Assembly: GCA_034431765.1 (NCBI GenBank)
Contig: DAOUDD010000145.1
Location: 1 to 64,000 of the forward strand
From: DASYAN01 sp034431765
GTDB taxonomy: Bacteria > Chloroflexota > Ktedonobacteria > Ktedonobacterales > Ktedonobacteraceae
DNA length: 64,000 nucleotides
Reading direction: 5' to 3'
Positions 8,379 through 17,420 of this stretch are shown here, in pieces. Numbering within the stretch: position 1 is the first letter of the stretch; every line of letters starts with the position of its first letter. The notes under the pieces are model-generated. The model did no database searches, had not been told where the DNA came from, and saw only the letters and a list, made by a program, of their open reading frames with translations. The position numbers were made by a program, and so were the translations under genes.

Positions 8379-10442
8379 TTAGCCGTTCATATCGGCAATG
8401 GGCAGCGTGAACCAGAAGGTCGAACCTGCTCTGGGTGCGCTTTGCAGGCCAACGGAGCCTCCATGTTCTTCTATGATTGAGTGGCTGATATAGAGACCCA
8501 GGCCCAGACCAATACCGGAGCCACTGCGAACTTCGGTCTCCTGGGCCTGGTAGAAACGATCCCAGATGTATTGCTGCTCAGCGTCGGATAGCCCTGGTCC
8601 GTGATCTTGAACCATGACGTGGGCTTCCTTGTCCTCAATCTGCACAGTAATTTCAATTGGCTGCATCTCGTCAGAGTACTTGAGCGCATTTGAGAGGTAG
8701 TTAGCGATCACTTGCTCGATGCGTTCTCTGTCAATGGAGACAGGGACGGCGCGCAACGGGAGGGTCAGGTACATACTGCGCTGCGGTGTCAGACGTTTCT
8801 GCTTTTGTACTGCTTCACGTACGACCTGGCATAGATCCATCATTTCAAACTGCATGGTGATTTTCTTTGCACGCATGCGCGTCACATAGACGATATCGTT
8901 GATGAGGCGAGTCAGACGGTTGATCTGGTTGTCTGCCCGTAAGAGCATTTTATACATCATTTCGCTATTCTGGCGCTGCTCTACCGGTGATAGGAGTTCA
9001 CTTTCTATCTCCTGCTCGATACGGCGGGTAAGGATCTGTACGCTACCCTTGACCGTAGTAATTGGCGTGCGCAGTTCGTGTGCCGCGATGCTGAGAAACT
9101 CGTTCATACGTTTATGAACTTCTTGCTGGACCAGTTGGTCCACCTGCTCTTTTTGGGCTTGTGTCCATTCTGCCAGCAGGTGAGCACGTTCTAGCACAAG
9201 CGCCATCAGCCTGGCAATAGCGAAGGCAAAGTGTCTCTCATACTCGGTATAGTTGTGCTCTCGACCACCGTAGTCAAGCGAGAGTAGGCCGACAACATGG
9301 GCGTCGAGATACATCGGCGATAGTAGCCATGTATGAATATTATAGAGCCGATAGAAGTTTTGATTGCTGCGAAATGCTGGCTGGTTGCTATCGAGAACCA
9401 GCACTTCACCGTTGCGGATACGCTCTAGCAGATGCGGATCATGCAAGCGGTCAATCAGGTGCGTCCCCGGAACGCTTTTCCACCATCGTGCCTCTAGTTC
9501 AGGTGAGAGGCCAGTGAGCGCGAGCGGTTGCAGCTCTTCCGTTTCGGGATCGACAAGCATCACGCCGATCCGCTCACAGCTCAGTACGTCCTGGGTAAGC
9601 GTGAGTAGGCGTTGGATCGTCGCATCTGGCGTGGGTGTGGTGGGAGTTGGAGATGCTGAGATGGGCGCTTTATCCTGCTGTGTTGTTCTCTCCTGCGCAA
9701 GAGCTGTTTCCGGGCGCAGCAACTCCTCGCCTACTTCAATCAGAGTGTCCAGAAAGGCTTCAATGTGCTGATCTTTCTCGTGCTGCTCATCCTTATTTGG
9801 CATGCACTGATCTCCCTGGCGCAGTTGCTGTACAAGCGCGCTCTCCTCGCCAAACGCCTGAGAGAAGTGAGGATCAAGCGTCTCATCCTGCTCAGCGAGC
9901 AATTCAGCACAGGTGGTCGTCCAGTAATGGCAGGTGTGAATGTATGAGAGCAGCGCCAGGATGTACATATAGTATTCACCGAGCGTGCGCTGGAGCTGCT
10001 GCTGGCAGGGCTGAGCGTGCGCTTTCTTCATAAAGAAGTGAATGCTACAGGTGAACAGGGCCATTTCAAACGCGTGTTCTTGCGCAGGCCATTCGGAGGC
10101 GGCGTCTGGTTGGCCTTGCAGATGCTCTAGATGCTTTTCCACCACAGCCGTTTCTGTATGTGGCGCTTGCAACAGTTGTAGAATCTCTTCCTCCTGCATG
10201 CCTAATTTAGCTAATGTAATGCAATGGCTGCGTAGATCGTAAGGCATCTGGTGACAATAGGAGAGGTAGAGGAATACTTTCTCTTTGAAGAGAGCGGGGA
10301 GCGGATTTTGAATATAGCCTGTCTGCGTCTGTTGCCAGAGCTGCATCAGGACGAGCGGCGTCTGCTGTGCGAACGCGAGAAACGGAGGAATGAAGCCAAA
10401 GTGGGCCTGAATCTCCTGCAGAATACTCTCTGTCTTTACCAT
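8379..10442 (-). CDS. AhpD-like/GAF sensor histidine kinase
   Basis: A 687-residue cytoplasmic sensor kinase with no transmembrane segment. Residues 1-215 look like two carboxymuconolactone-decarboxylase/AhpD-type helical bundles: the first begins FGFIPPFLAFAQQTP and has a Cys pair region SYCHQMPYDLRSHC. Then come a Ser/Thr/Pro-rich linker (about 255-280) and a GAF domain (about 285-420). HisKA follows with the phospho-acceptor His in SIAAHELRTPITT near 460, and HATPase_c with N-box NYLSNALKYS, G1 DHGPGLS and G2 GSGIGLGLGLYIS. All kinase boxes are intact. There is no adjacent response regulator, so the partner must be encoded elsewhere. AGGAAACGGCT precedes the ATG. The AhpD-like call is moderate; the kinase call is firm. 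Confidence 0.88.
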   Translation of the reverse strand: MVKTESILQEIQAHFGFIPPFLAFAQQTPLVLMQLWQQTQTGYIQNPLPALFKEKVFLYLSYCHQMPYDLRSHCITLAKLGMQEEEILQLLQAPHTETAVVEKHLEHLQGQPDAASEWPAQEHAFEMALFTCSIHFFMKKAHAQPCQQQLQRTLGEYYMYILALLSYIHTCHYWTTTCAELLAEQDETLDPHFSQAFGEESALVQQLRQGDQCMPNKDEQHEKDQHIEAFLDTLIEVGEELLRPETALAQERTTQQDKAPISASPTPTTPTPDATIQRLLTLTQDVLSCERIGVMLVDPETEELQPLALTGLSPELEARWWKSVPGTHLIDRLHDPHLLERIRNGEVLVLDSNQPAFRSNQNFYRLYNIHTWLLSPMYLDAHVVGLLSLDYGGREHNYTEYERHFAFAIARLMALVLERAHLLAEWTQAQKEQVDQLVQQEVHKRMNEFLSIAAHELRTPITTVKGSVQILTRRIEQEIESELLSPVEQRQNSEMMYKMLLRADNQINRLTRLINDIVYVTRMRAKKITMQFEMMDLCQVVREAVQKQKRLTPQRSMYLTLPLRAVPVSIDRERIEQVIANYLSNALKYSDEMQPIEITVQIEDKEAHVMVQDHGPGLSDAEQQYIWDRFYQAQETEVRSGSGIGLGLGLYISHSIIEEHGGSVGLQSAPRAGSTFWFTLPIADMNG

Positions 10443-10723
10443 AGCCGTTTCCTGTTTTCCTTCTCGCGTCTCTATAATTGTGGGGTATCCACAAAGTTGT
10501 CAGGGTAGCGTTCCTTGACGCTATAAGCCAATCAGGTGCACACGTCATATGCCGGGTATTTCCCGAAGGCACAATACTGCTGCTCCGCAGAATGAAATGA
10601 TTTGTTTACTAGAGATATACACGGGTGCAAATCGAGATACGACTCACGACATCCCAGGAGGGGGAGTGCACGAGTGGCGGATGAAAAGGGAGGTATGCAT
10701 TGCACACAGATTCTGAAAAATTC

Positions 10724-10752
10724 TTGTATTTTGTCGGTCTCTCCAGTATACT
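10724..10752 (+). promoter_or_regulatory. Sigma-70-type promoter for the phage-hub-like gene
   Basis: TTGTAT (10724-10729), a 17-base spacer and TATACT (10747-10752). Transcription would start near 10759, about 105 bases before the ATG at 10866. This argues against a start further upstream in the open frame that begins at 10602. The rest of the 10443-10865 gap shows nothing else. Confidence 0.55.
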
Positions 10753-10865
10753 TTTTTGTAGAGAGAACAGAAGTTCTTCTCGTTCCTCCCTGCGTTCTTA
10801 CATTCTCCGCAAAAATGTTCTTGCTTCAACCTCTCCTCGCGCCTTTTTCAGAAAGGGAAACGACG

Positions 10866-12926
10866 ATGCGCACATTGCCTCCTGTCCTTACCTCAGTGCT
10901 TAATAATACGACACGCACTCCACGCTGCATCTTGACGGTTGAGGATCGTGTTCTTCATTACGGTCTCTATCAGTCATTGAGCGGAGATGATGTGTTAAAT
11001 GATGCCTGTCTGGCGAGTGATGCGAGTATTATTCGTGTGCAAATTCCGCATGGCAGTAGTGGTTTCAGCGCATCTTTTCAAGTACAACGGATTAGCGATC
11101 CGACGCAGACTGCGCAGTGGTCAAGCTGGAGCACATTGCCAGGCGCAGCAGGGGTGATCTACCAGAACGGTGGGTGCGCGGTGACAAATGCGGCAGGGGT
11201 GCTGCGAGCTTTTGCGCAACGCGGCACGGGAGGGAATAATCTGTGGACCTGGTCATCGACGGATAATGGGATTTCCTGGTCAGGTCCTGTTTCGGTGCTT
11301 TCTCCTCCTGGTGGGGCGTTGTTGGGCGGAATCGCGAGTGCGGGCAATAACGATGTCTTCTTCCTATATGATGTTGCAGGCGGCTTCGCGGTTGGCTACT
11401 CCTTCTATAGTGGAGGCTCCTGGTCTGCATTGGGAAGCTGGACGCTGCCTCCCCAACCATCGGGCGTTGGTTTAGCGGTGGCATGGAGCGGTGCGGTATA
11501 TACCGTGATCTACTCAAATGCATACACTCTGGCTTCGTGTCTCTTTAATCCCACGACTGCCCTGTGGAGCGCCGGCCCTACGATTGCTCCTTCAACAAGT
11601 ATCGCCATTACACGTAGCGCGCCCCGGCTCTCTCTGGCCGATGGAATTTACACGCTGACCTGTATCGAAGCCGACGCCGGCTTGCTCACCGGTACCGTGT
11701 ATAACTATCCCCGGCTGCGCCAATCGAGAGATTTGGTACATTGGTCGGATGGCTTTATCGTGCATGATCTGAGCTGTCTGTATGGTGCGGTTGCCTTTAA
11801 ATTGCCTGTGCCGAGTAGTGGGAGCGCGGGTCCGCGCTACTACCTGGCGACGCCATATGCTGTCTATAGTGCACGTGCATTTGAGGCAACGAATGCGACA
11901 CAGTCGCTTGATCTCTCTGACGCGGTGCTCTCCTACAAACGAAGCGAGGAAGTTGGCAGGCCGGCTCGCCTGGAAGTCATGCTGGACAATGCTCAGGGAG
12001 TCTATAACACGCTGGTAAATCTCTCCTCTGGCTCTAACTTTCAGCCGCTTGAGATGAACGCCGCGCTGGTCTTGAGTGAGGGATATCTCACGAGCGCGCA
12101 GCCAGGAAGCAATGATGTCGTGAAAGTGGGCACATTCCACCTGGACACGCTCACGTTTGTGCGCGGCCCCCTGGAACATAGCCTGAGGCTGGAATGCCTG
12201 GATCTCTCGTGCAATCTGGATCGGCTGGCGCGTTACCAGAATAGCTATAGCAATCAGACGGTGGGATATCTGGTGAACGAAGTCTGCGCGCGTGCAGGTC
12301 TGCTCGCAGTTGCCGTACCCACAACTGCACAGACCAGCCAGGTAGTGCCCCTTTTTACGTTGCAGGCGGCGCAAAGCTATCGGCACGCGCTCGATGAACT
12401 GTGTGCGGTCTATGGTCTGGTCTACTTCCTGGATGAGGACGAAGTGATGCAGTTTCACGAACTAGCGACGAGTGATCTCTCGATCTGGAGCTATCAGCCG
12501 GAGGTTGAAGCTGTGCAATTTCGTAGTGTCATGCGCCGTGCGAATCATATTATCGTCAGTGGCAAGCCACCAGCGGGAGGGCCAGGTGGAGCGCTCACCA
12601 TGGCTGAACTTTATGATGAGGCGCATCTCCGTCTGACAGGTACGGAGCAGCTCTTGCACGTTGTCGATCCAAAGTTGACGACCTCGGCACAGTGCGCTCA
12701 GAAGGCTACTTTCTTGCTCTCCCAAGAGCAGCGCAAACAGAGCGAACATACTGTTACCCTACCACTCAATCCAGCGCTGCAACTCTGCGATGGTATTACC
12801 TTGAGCGACAGCGTTGCTCCACAGGGAAGCGGGCAGACGCTAACCGGTCGCATTCGTGCAATTTCCGTCACCTATGACGCAAACGCTGCCTATGCTGGTA
12901 TGCATCTTACGCTTGAAGGAATGTAA
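10866..12926 (+). CDS. Orphan phage-tail-hub-like protein with a propeller-like N-terminal half
   Basis: 686 residues from the ATG at 10866, which has AGAAAGGGAA just upstream; the frame is open for another 88 codons but the promoter at 10724 lies within that stretch. The first 390 residues or so are Gly/Ser/Trp-rich with repeats like QWSSWSTLPGAAG, WTWSSTDNGISWSGP and GSWSALGSW, as in sialidase-type beta-propellers. The middle, SYKRSEEVGRPARLEVMLDN, begins a section that resembles baseplate/tail-hub (GpD-like) proteins: NEVCARAGL, then FLDEDEVMQFHEL and RANHIIVSGK. No signal peptide, and no capsid, tail-tube or lysis gene nearby. Tail-hub similarity is my reading of sequence style; the function is open. 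Confidence 0.6.
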   Translation: MRTLPPVLTSVLNNTTRTPRCILTVEDRVLHYGLYQSLSGDDVLNDACLASDASIIRVQIPHGSSGFSASFQVQRISDPTQTAQWSSWSTLPGAAGVIYQNGGCAVTNAAGVLRAFAQRGTGGNNLWTWSSTDNGISWSGPVSVLSPPGGALLGGIASAGNNDVFFLYDVAGGFAVGYSFYSGGSWSALGSWTLPPQPSGVGLAVAWSGAVYTVIYSNAYTLASCLFNPTTALWSAGPTIAPSTSIAITRSAPRLSLADGIYTLTCIEADAGLLTGTVYNYPRLRQSRDLVHWSDGFIVHDLSCLYGAVAFKLPVPSSGSAGPRYYLATPYAVYSARAFEATNATQSLDLSDAVLSYKRSEEVGRPARLEVMLDNAQGVYNTLVNLSSGSNFQPLEMNAALVLSEGYLTSAQPGSNDVVKVGTFHLDTLTFVRGPLEHSLRLECLDLSCNLDRLARYQNSYSNQTVGYLVNEVCARAGLLAVAVPTTAQTSQVVPLFTLQAAQSYRHALDELCAVYGLVYFLDEDEVMQFHELATSDLSIWSYQPEVEAVQFRSVMRRANHIIVSGKPPAGGPGGALTMAELYDEAHLRLTGTEQLLHVVDPKLTTSAQCAQKATFLLSQEQRKQSEHTVTLPLNPALQLCDGITLSDSVAPQGSGQTLTGRIRAISVTYDANAAYAGMHLTLEGM

Positions 12927-13160
12927 TGTAGTCACCTCTTGAGAAAAGTCAGCGGTGAGCAAAAACGTGTGCTGAGAAGAAAGGTTGTTTCTTGTCTTAA
13001 GAGGACAAATTTCTATATAATGATTTATGTACATCTGGAAGCGCAATTCATGAACATTTTATACTTTGGGAACAGCATTTTGAGACAAACAAGCCTGTAG
13101 GTATCGTAGTGCGTGGGCAAAATATGTGTGGCTCATTCATCTGAAAAGGAAGAGGTTATT

Positions 13161-14015
13161 ATGACACAAGACTCACCGCGCAACAACAGCTATATGTTCG
13201 ATCCTGAAAGCCCTGAAGAACTGGCACGTTTGATTAGTTGGGATCGTGTGACGACGCAAAGCATGGGAGGTCCCTTAGTAGGGATCGAGAAACCGTCATC
13301 ACTACAGAATATTCTTGATCTCGCGTGTGGACCTGGTGGATGGGTACTTGACGTTGCCTTTGCACTGCCTCAAGCAGAGGTAGCCGGTGTCGATATCAGT
13401 AAGATTATGGTGGATTACGCCAATACGCGAGCACAATCGCAACACCTGACCAACGCCTCCTTTGGTGTGATGGATATCACACAACCGCTGGATTTCGCAG
13501 ATGCCTCCTTTGACCTGGTTAATGCGCGCTTTATTGCCACCGTTCTGCCAAATGCCAGGTGGGACTCTTTTCTCTCCGAGTGCACGCGTATTCTCCGTCC
13601 CGGTGGTACGCTACGCATTACAGAATTTGTTGAATACGCCACAACGAGTCCGAGTTATGCGCGGCTGAACAGTCTGCTGAATCAAGCTATGCAGCGAATT
13701 AACTACGGACTTTCACCGGATGAAGCATTCAACAAGGTGACGGTGGTTTTGCCGAAAATGTTGCGCGAGCGTAGTTATCAGAACGTCAGGCTCGCTGCAT
13801 ATGTACTAGAATTTTCTACTGGTACTGAAGCCTGGGACGACGGGTATCATAATTTAGAGGTGATCGGGCATGTAGCCGAGCCGCTTCTGACGAATCTGGG
13901 ACTGATTACAGCCGAAGAGCTGCGGAAGTTGACTCAACAGATGGCGCTAGAAGCGCACGAAGAGAACTTCTGTGCAATGCAACACTTTATGACAATCTCA
14001 GGGAGGAAGTCTTGA
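13161..14015 (+). CDS. SAM-dependent methyltransferase, class I
   Basis: 284 residues from the ATG at 13161, which follows AGGAAGAGG; the frame is open 16 codons further up without a ribosome site. The Rossmann methyltransferase core is clear: motif I ILDLACGPGGWVLDVA near residue 55, an acidic end of strand 2 in VAGVDIS, motif II MDITQPLDFADASFDLV and motif III LRPGGTLRITEF. The C-terminal third is helical and specific to this subfamily. The acceptor cannot be told; small molecules, quinones or polyketides are all possible for this Methyltransf_25-like group. It is monocistronic, between the hub-like gene and the greA terminator. Confidence 0.85.
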   Translation: MTQDSPRNNSYMFDPESPEELARLISWDRVTTQSMGGPLVGIEKPSSLQNILDLACGPGGWVLDVAFALPQAEVAGVDISKIMVDYANTRAQSQHLTNASFGVMDITQPLDFADASFDLVNARFIATVLPNARWDSFLSECTRILRPGGTLRITEFVEYATTSPSYARLNSLLNQAMQRINYGLSPDEAFNKVTVVLPKMLRERSYQNVRLAAYVLEFSTGTEAWDDGYHNLEVIGHVAEPLLTNLGLITAEELRKLTQQMALEAHEENFCAMQHFMTISGRKS

Positions 14016-14357
14016 TTACTTCTGAGCTCTACGTTTCTGGAAACGAAAAGAGAAGGTAACAGAAGCCATCAGCCCGAGCTTATACCACAGGAGGCATGCT
14101 CATATTCCTCTCCGTCACCTTCTATAAGCCTATGATGCTGACAAAAGACTGAACGGGTAGGAATATGTAGCTTCTGTAGAAGACACACCTTTCTCGTATG
14201 TGCAATCTATCCCTCGTATGTGGAGTGGGAGAGCATCTGTGCTGTTCAGGATAGAGCAGTGTTGTGCACTTCAACCGCTAAATGAAAGATCGACCTGTAT
14301 ACCACAAGTGGTTACAGGTCGGAGTGTTTTGTGTGGAATGGGGAAGTGAGTGTGAAG
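14016..14357. other. Intergenic region with no gene
   Basis: I see no gene in this 342-bp gap. Apart from the hairpin at 14291-14321, described separately, it contains only a short CGTTTC-TG-GAAACG palindrome near 14030. The plus-strand frames starting in its last part are the reverse of greA. Confidence 0.6.
14291..14321. terminator. Terminator of greA, possibly bidirectional
   Basis: CGACCTGT pairs with ACAGGTCG, with an inner ACCAC/GTGGT step. On the minus strand it is followed by the T-rich ATCTTTCATTT, downstream of greA. On the plus strand it is followed by GAGTGTTTTG, downstream of the methyltransferase gene. Confidence 0.65.
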
Positions 14358-14822
14358 TTACTCGATCGACTGGATCGTGTATTCTTTCACACCGCCGGGT
14401 GTGGAAACGATCACGAGGTCGCCGACTTTGTGGCCGAGCAGGGCGCGACCCACGGGAGATTCGTTGGAGATGTAACCAGCGCTGGGATTGGCTTCAAAGG
14501 CCCCAACCAGTTTATAGCGGTACTCGCGTCCCTCATCTGTCGTCAAGTGGACACAGCTACCGAGGGAAATGACCTCACTGACGTTTGACTCGATCAGCTT
14601 TGCCTTCGCGACCATTTGCTCCAATTCGTAGATGCGGCCTTCCAGGTGGGTATGTTGTGTTTTTGCCTCCTCATAGGCGGCATTGTCGATGAGGTCACCA
14701 GATTCCTTTGCATCATGCAGGTATTGTGCGACCTCGGCACGTTTCACAGTGCGCAAAAACTCAAGCTGACTCATGGCTTTCTGCAGCCCGTCATTAGTGA
14801 GGAATACTTCCTGTGACTCCAT
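14358..14822 (-). CDS. greA: Transcription elongation factor GreA
   Basis: 154 residues, normal GreA length. It enters the RNA polymerase secondary channel and stimulates cleavage of backtracked RNA. The N-terminal coiled coil spans residues 1-75; its tip is GDLIDNAAYEEAK, equivalent to the usual GDLSENAEY tip, so the first acidic residue is kept and the second is Asp instead of Glu. The C-terminal FKBP-like domain ends with the typical SPVGRALLGHKVGD. GAGGAAC precedes the ATG. birA lies 88 bp upstream on the same strand, so the two may be co-transcribed. Confidence 0.94.
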   Translation of the reverse strand: MESQEVFLTNDGLQKAMSQLEFLRTVKRAEVAQYLHDAKESGDLIDNAAYEEAKTQHTHLEGRIYELEQMVAKAKLIESNVSEVISLGSCVHLTTDEGREYRYKLVGAFEANPSAGYISNESPVGRALLGHKVGDLVIVSTPGGVKEYTIQSIE

Positions 14823-14910
14823 ATTTTGTTCCTCTCATGTGTAAGATGGGGAAACCCTCCCCTTCTTCATCTCTCCAGCTATGTGCGGGGTATGGGGCCA
14901 GCGAACGAAG

Positions 14911-15792
14911 CTAGCCAACATCGCCCCAGGTAATACTGATGCGTTCACCTGAATGAGTGCGGAGCAACAGCTCTCCATGCTCATTCACATCCTCAGCAAC
15001 CCCGCTGAGGAGCGTATCGCCTTGCCGTATAGAAACGGCTCGACCAAGTGTCGAAAGTTGACTGCACCATCTCTCTCGTACTTGTCGAGAGACAGAGGGA
15101 ATGAAGGTGGAAGCGCGAGCTTCCTGTTGCAGCGCGAGATACATCTGCTCCACCTGCTGCAATAGATGAGCCAGGAAGAGTTCGCGGCTGACAGGCTGGC
15201 CGCACGCCTCCTCTAACGTCGTCGCTTTAACCATAAGCGCAGTGTTTGCGGAGGATGCTGGCGGCAGGCTCTGGGCCATGCTCTCGGCATACTGTGAAAT
15301 AGAACCGTTTACGTTGACGCCAATACCTACAACGGCAAGTAGTCTCCCAGAAGGGTGTGTGCTGGTCTCGATCAAGATACCAGCGACCTTGCGATCCTCA
15401 ATCAGCACATCGTTGGGCCATTTGATTGTTGCGACAACGCCACAAGAAGCGGCAATGGCTTCAACAACGGCGACAGAGGCAAGCATAACCAGGAAGTAGG
15501 GTGGGAAGAGTGGGTGGAGGAGAGTAGATGAAAGGGCATTAGAGCCAGCTCTATCTATCCAGCGTCTCCCCTGACGACCTTTACCTGCCACCTGGCTATC
15601 GGTCAGGACTACGATCCCTTCTTCTGACCCGTGTCGGGCCAGGTTCATTGCCAGAGTGTTGGTTGAGTCCACTTCTGGCACATAGACGATGCGACCTTCC
15701 ATGCCGATCAATGTCGTACCCAGGAGTGCTTGTAGGTATGGTATATCTAACTGCCTGGAGGATGACAGCACGGCAGGCTGTGTTGTGTTCAC
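14911..15792 (-). CDS. birA: Biotin--protein ligase (monofunctional, no repressor domain)
   Basis: 293 residues with a GTG start (the frame begins V/M-N-T-T-Q). It activates biotin to biotinyl-AMP and attaches it to the carrier protein of acetyl-CoA and other carboxylases. The active-site loop GKGRQGRRW is present near residue 90, then IKWPNDVLIEDRKVAGILIE, and the C-terminal SH3-like domain carries GVAEDVNEHGELLL. There is no N-terminal winged helix, so this is a group I ligase that does not act as the biotin-operon repressor. Just upstream lies a structured, terminator-ended RNA candidate (15975-16200), which could control this gene if it is transcribed leftward. Confidence 0.92.
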   Translation of the reverse strand: MNTTQPAVLSSSRQLDIPYLQALLGTTLIGMEGRIVYVPEVDSTNTLAMNLARHGSEEGIVVLTDSQVAGKGRQGRRWIDRAGSNALSSTLLHPLFPPYFLVMLASVAVVEAIAASCGVVATIKWPNDVLIEDRKVAGILIETSTHPSGRLLAVVGIGVNVNGSISQYAESMAQSLPPASSANTALMVKATTLEEACGQPVSRELFLAHLLQQVEQMYLALQQEARASTFIPSVSRQVRERWCSQLSTLGRAVSIRQGDTLLSGVAEDVNEHGELLLRTHSGERISITWGDVG

Positions 15793-15974
15793 GCTTTACT
15801 ACATCTCTTTAATAAAAGAATAGACAGAAAATCCTATGGATAGGAGAGAAATTGAGCAAAAACTTTTAGAGATCCGTATTTGTAGTTACGTACACTCAGC
15901 CACCTCACCCTGCAATGAGAGAAAAGAGAGACATAGTGTGCAAGAGTAGAGTACGGTATTGAAAAGGAAATACT

Positions 15975-16200
15975 TAGAAAACGCACCAGGGCAAGGGCAG
16001 ATCTAGTGTTGCCATTGCTCTGGTGCAACTGCACAGGCAGGTGTACAACGCACCGCCTACCAGTGTTGAATTCTACCCATCACCAGATTCCGAAGCTGGT
16101 GTGAGAAAGCTGACTAGAAGTCGGCTCCTCTCAACTGGAAGGTGTGGGATTGTTCAGCGCTGCCTGTGCAGCGACTAGGTTTATCCATCTACACACCACC
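15975..16200 (-). ncRNA. Structured RNA candidate upstream of birA
   Basis: Consecutive hairpins fill this gap. In minus-strand order: a helix GGTGTG/CACACC (16192-16197 with 16141-16146) enclosing a hairpin of CGCTG/CAGCG (16158-16173); a hairpin AGC-GACT/AGTC-GCT (16108-16126); a hairpin CACCAG/CTGGTG (16081-16101); and a terminator-like stem GCACCAG/CTGGTGC (15983-16026) followed by GTTTTCT. A perfect 12-base complement (16029-16040 with 16160-16171) competes with the first hairpin or forms a pseudoknot with it. I could not match it to tmRNA, RNase P, SRP, 6S, a T-box or a common riboswitch. Strand is chosen from the terminator orientation. It may be an independent RNA or a birA leader. 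No protein gene is visible between 15793 and 16566. Confidence 0.5.
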
Positions 16201-16566
16201 TCCTTTCAATGTGCGTATTGTACCATCACAACTAAAGAGTTGTCAAGCTTTTTCTGAAAAGCTGGCTCTGTTCCAATTGGATTTGTTGAACGTGAATCTC
16301 TCCACGTTCCTGGAAAGATACCATATCCTGCGTATGCGACAGAGGTAAACAGGCCTAACGGGAGTAATTCCTGCACCTCGTGGATTGGTCAGGGAGGATT
16401 GATTTCAGGAAAGTTCCTTGTGATCCTGTTTCTCGTGCAGTATCATCGGTTGTATGCTCAGTCAGGAAGGCGTGTAGTGGGCTGGTAATCTCTTGCTCTT
16501 TTAGCGTTTTTCCTGTACTATGCGCTTAGTCTTTGTTGCCATTTTAAGTTCGGAGGGATTATTTTC

Positions 16567-16809
16567 ATGTCTTTTGAGCGCACTAATCATCCCTATATTG
16601 TTCGTGATGCTGCCATTTATAGCGGGGAGCCGATTGTTGAAGGGACGCGCACGGCCGTGCGCCACATTATTCTGCTCTTTCAGGGTGGGCAGGACCCGGA
16701 GATGATAGCAGCGGATCAACGTTTGACACTGGCGCAAGTCTATGATGCGATCAGTTATTTTTATGATAATGAGGAGGAGATCAATAGTTACGTCCAGAAT
16801 GAGCCATAG
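16567..16809 (+). CDS. DUF433 family small protein
   Basis: 80 residues, with GGAGG at a good distance from the ATG. The sequence HPYIVRDAAIYSGEPIVEG, then TRTAVRHIILLFQGG and LTLAQVYDAISYFYDN, is a clear DUF433 domain, a small winged-helix-like fold often found as the antitoxin partner of PIN-type toxins (VapB45-like). No toxin gene adjoins it: the next gene downstream is 600 bp away. So it is a solitary copy, and an antitoxin role is not supported by context. A strong terminator follows at 16853. Confidence 0.85.
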   Translation: MSFERTNHPYIVRDAAIYSGEPIVEGTRTAVRHIILLFQGGQDPEMIAADQRLTLAQVYDAISYFYDNEEEINSYVQNEP

Positions 16810-16852
16810 GTTTTCATGAGCAATTCCAAATTTTGAGATAGAAGTTATAAAG

Positions 16853-16893
16853 AGGGTCCAGAGGGAACAGCATTCTCTCTGGACTCTTTTCCA
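16853..16893 (+). terminator. Rho-independent terminator of the DUF433 gene
   Basis: AGGGTCCAGAG (16853-16863, one G-T pair) pairs with CTCTGGACTCT (16877-16887), and the stem is followed by TTTT. It begins 44 bases after the stop codon. Confidence 0.8.
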
Positions 16894-17420
16894 TTAACGA
16901 GATGGTGTTTTAGATTTTGACCGGAAAATAGATGACAGTGGAGAATGTGATTACGTGGCGAGCAACGGACGCCCTCCTCATTCCATTTCCTTGGATAGTG
17001 CAAGAGTACTGCCAGCGCATCGTTTTTCTATATGGTTGCGTTTTATTATATGTATAGCAGATGGGTAGAGAGAAATGGGATAAGGATCTCCTATATATTC
17101 CCGGTAGAGAGCGATTGTAGCGGGCGCGTTGTGGTTGCGCTGTGGTGGAGGAAGGTGTGGTGGATTGGCATGGGAAACTTCTATGTGCTATACTCTAGTA
17201 AGTAGCAGAAAAGTAGGTAGTAAGGGAGGAGCTGATGGAGGACTGTTCTACTCGCACTCCGGTCATTGTTGTATCCATGTTCATCAACTTCACGTTCTAA
17301 GAGAAGCTTCTCTTAGTGTATCCTTTATGTTGGTAAGCATGGAATTTCTGTTTCTACCCGTTTGAAAGTGGTGTTGGTGTAGGGTGTTCTAGCGTAGACG
17401 AGAAGGAAGGAGGACTTTAT
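16894..17420 (+). promoter_or_regulatory. Long gap with a promoter for the 61-residue gene
   Basis: TTGGCA (17165-17170), an 18-base spacer and TATACT (17189-17194) form a good sigma-70-type promoter. The message would carry a leader of about 220 bases before the ATG at 17421. I see no reading frame or clear hairpin of note in the rest of the gap. Confidence 0.45.

Noticed and set aside
11592..12458. 288-codon minus-strand frame
   Set aside because: Opposite the phage-hub-like gene, which has a promoter, a ribosome site and protein-like composition; the reverse frame is Arg/Ile/Gln-rich without motifs.
15975..16200. T-box, RNase P, tmRNA, SRP or 6S RNA identity for the structured region
   Set aside because: Looked for the T-box GGGTGG core, the RNase P GAGGAAAGTCC, a tRNA-like domain of tmRNA, and the SRP GGAAG apical loop; none is present in either orientation.
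16567..16809. Toxin-antitoxin pair at the DUF433 gene
   Set aside because: No PIN or other toxin-like frame adjoins it on either strand; a terminator follows directly.
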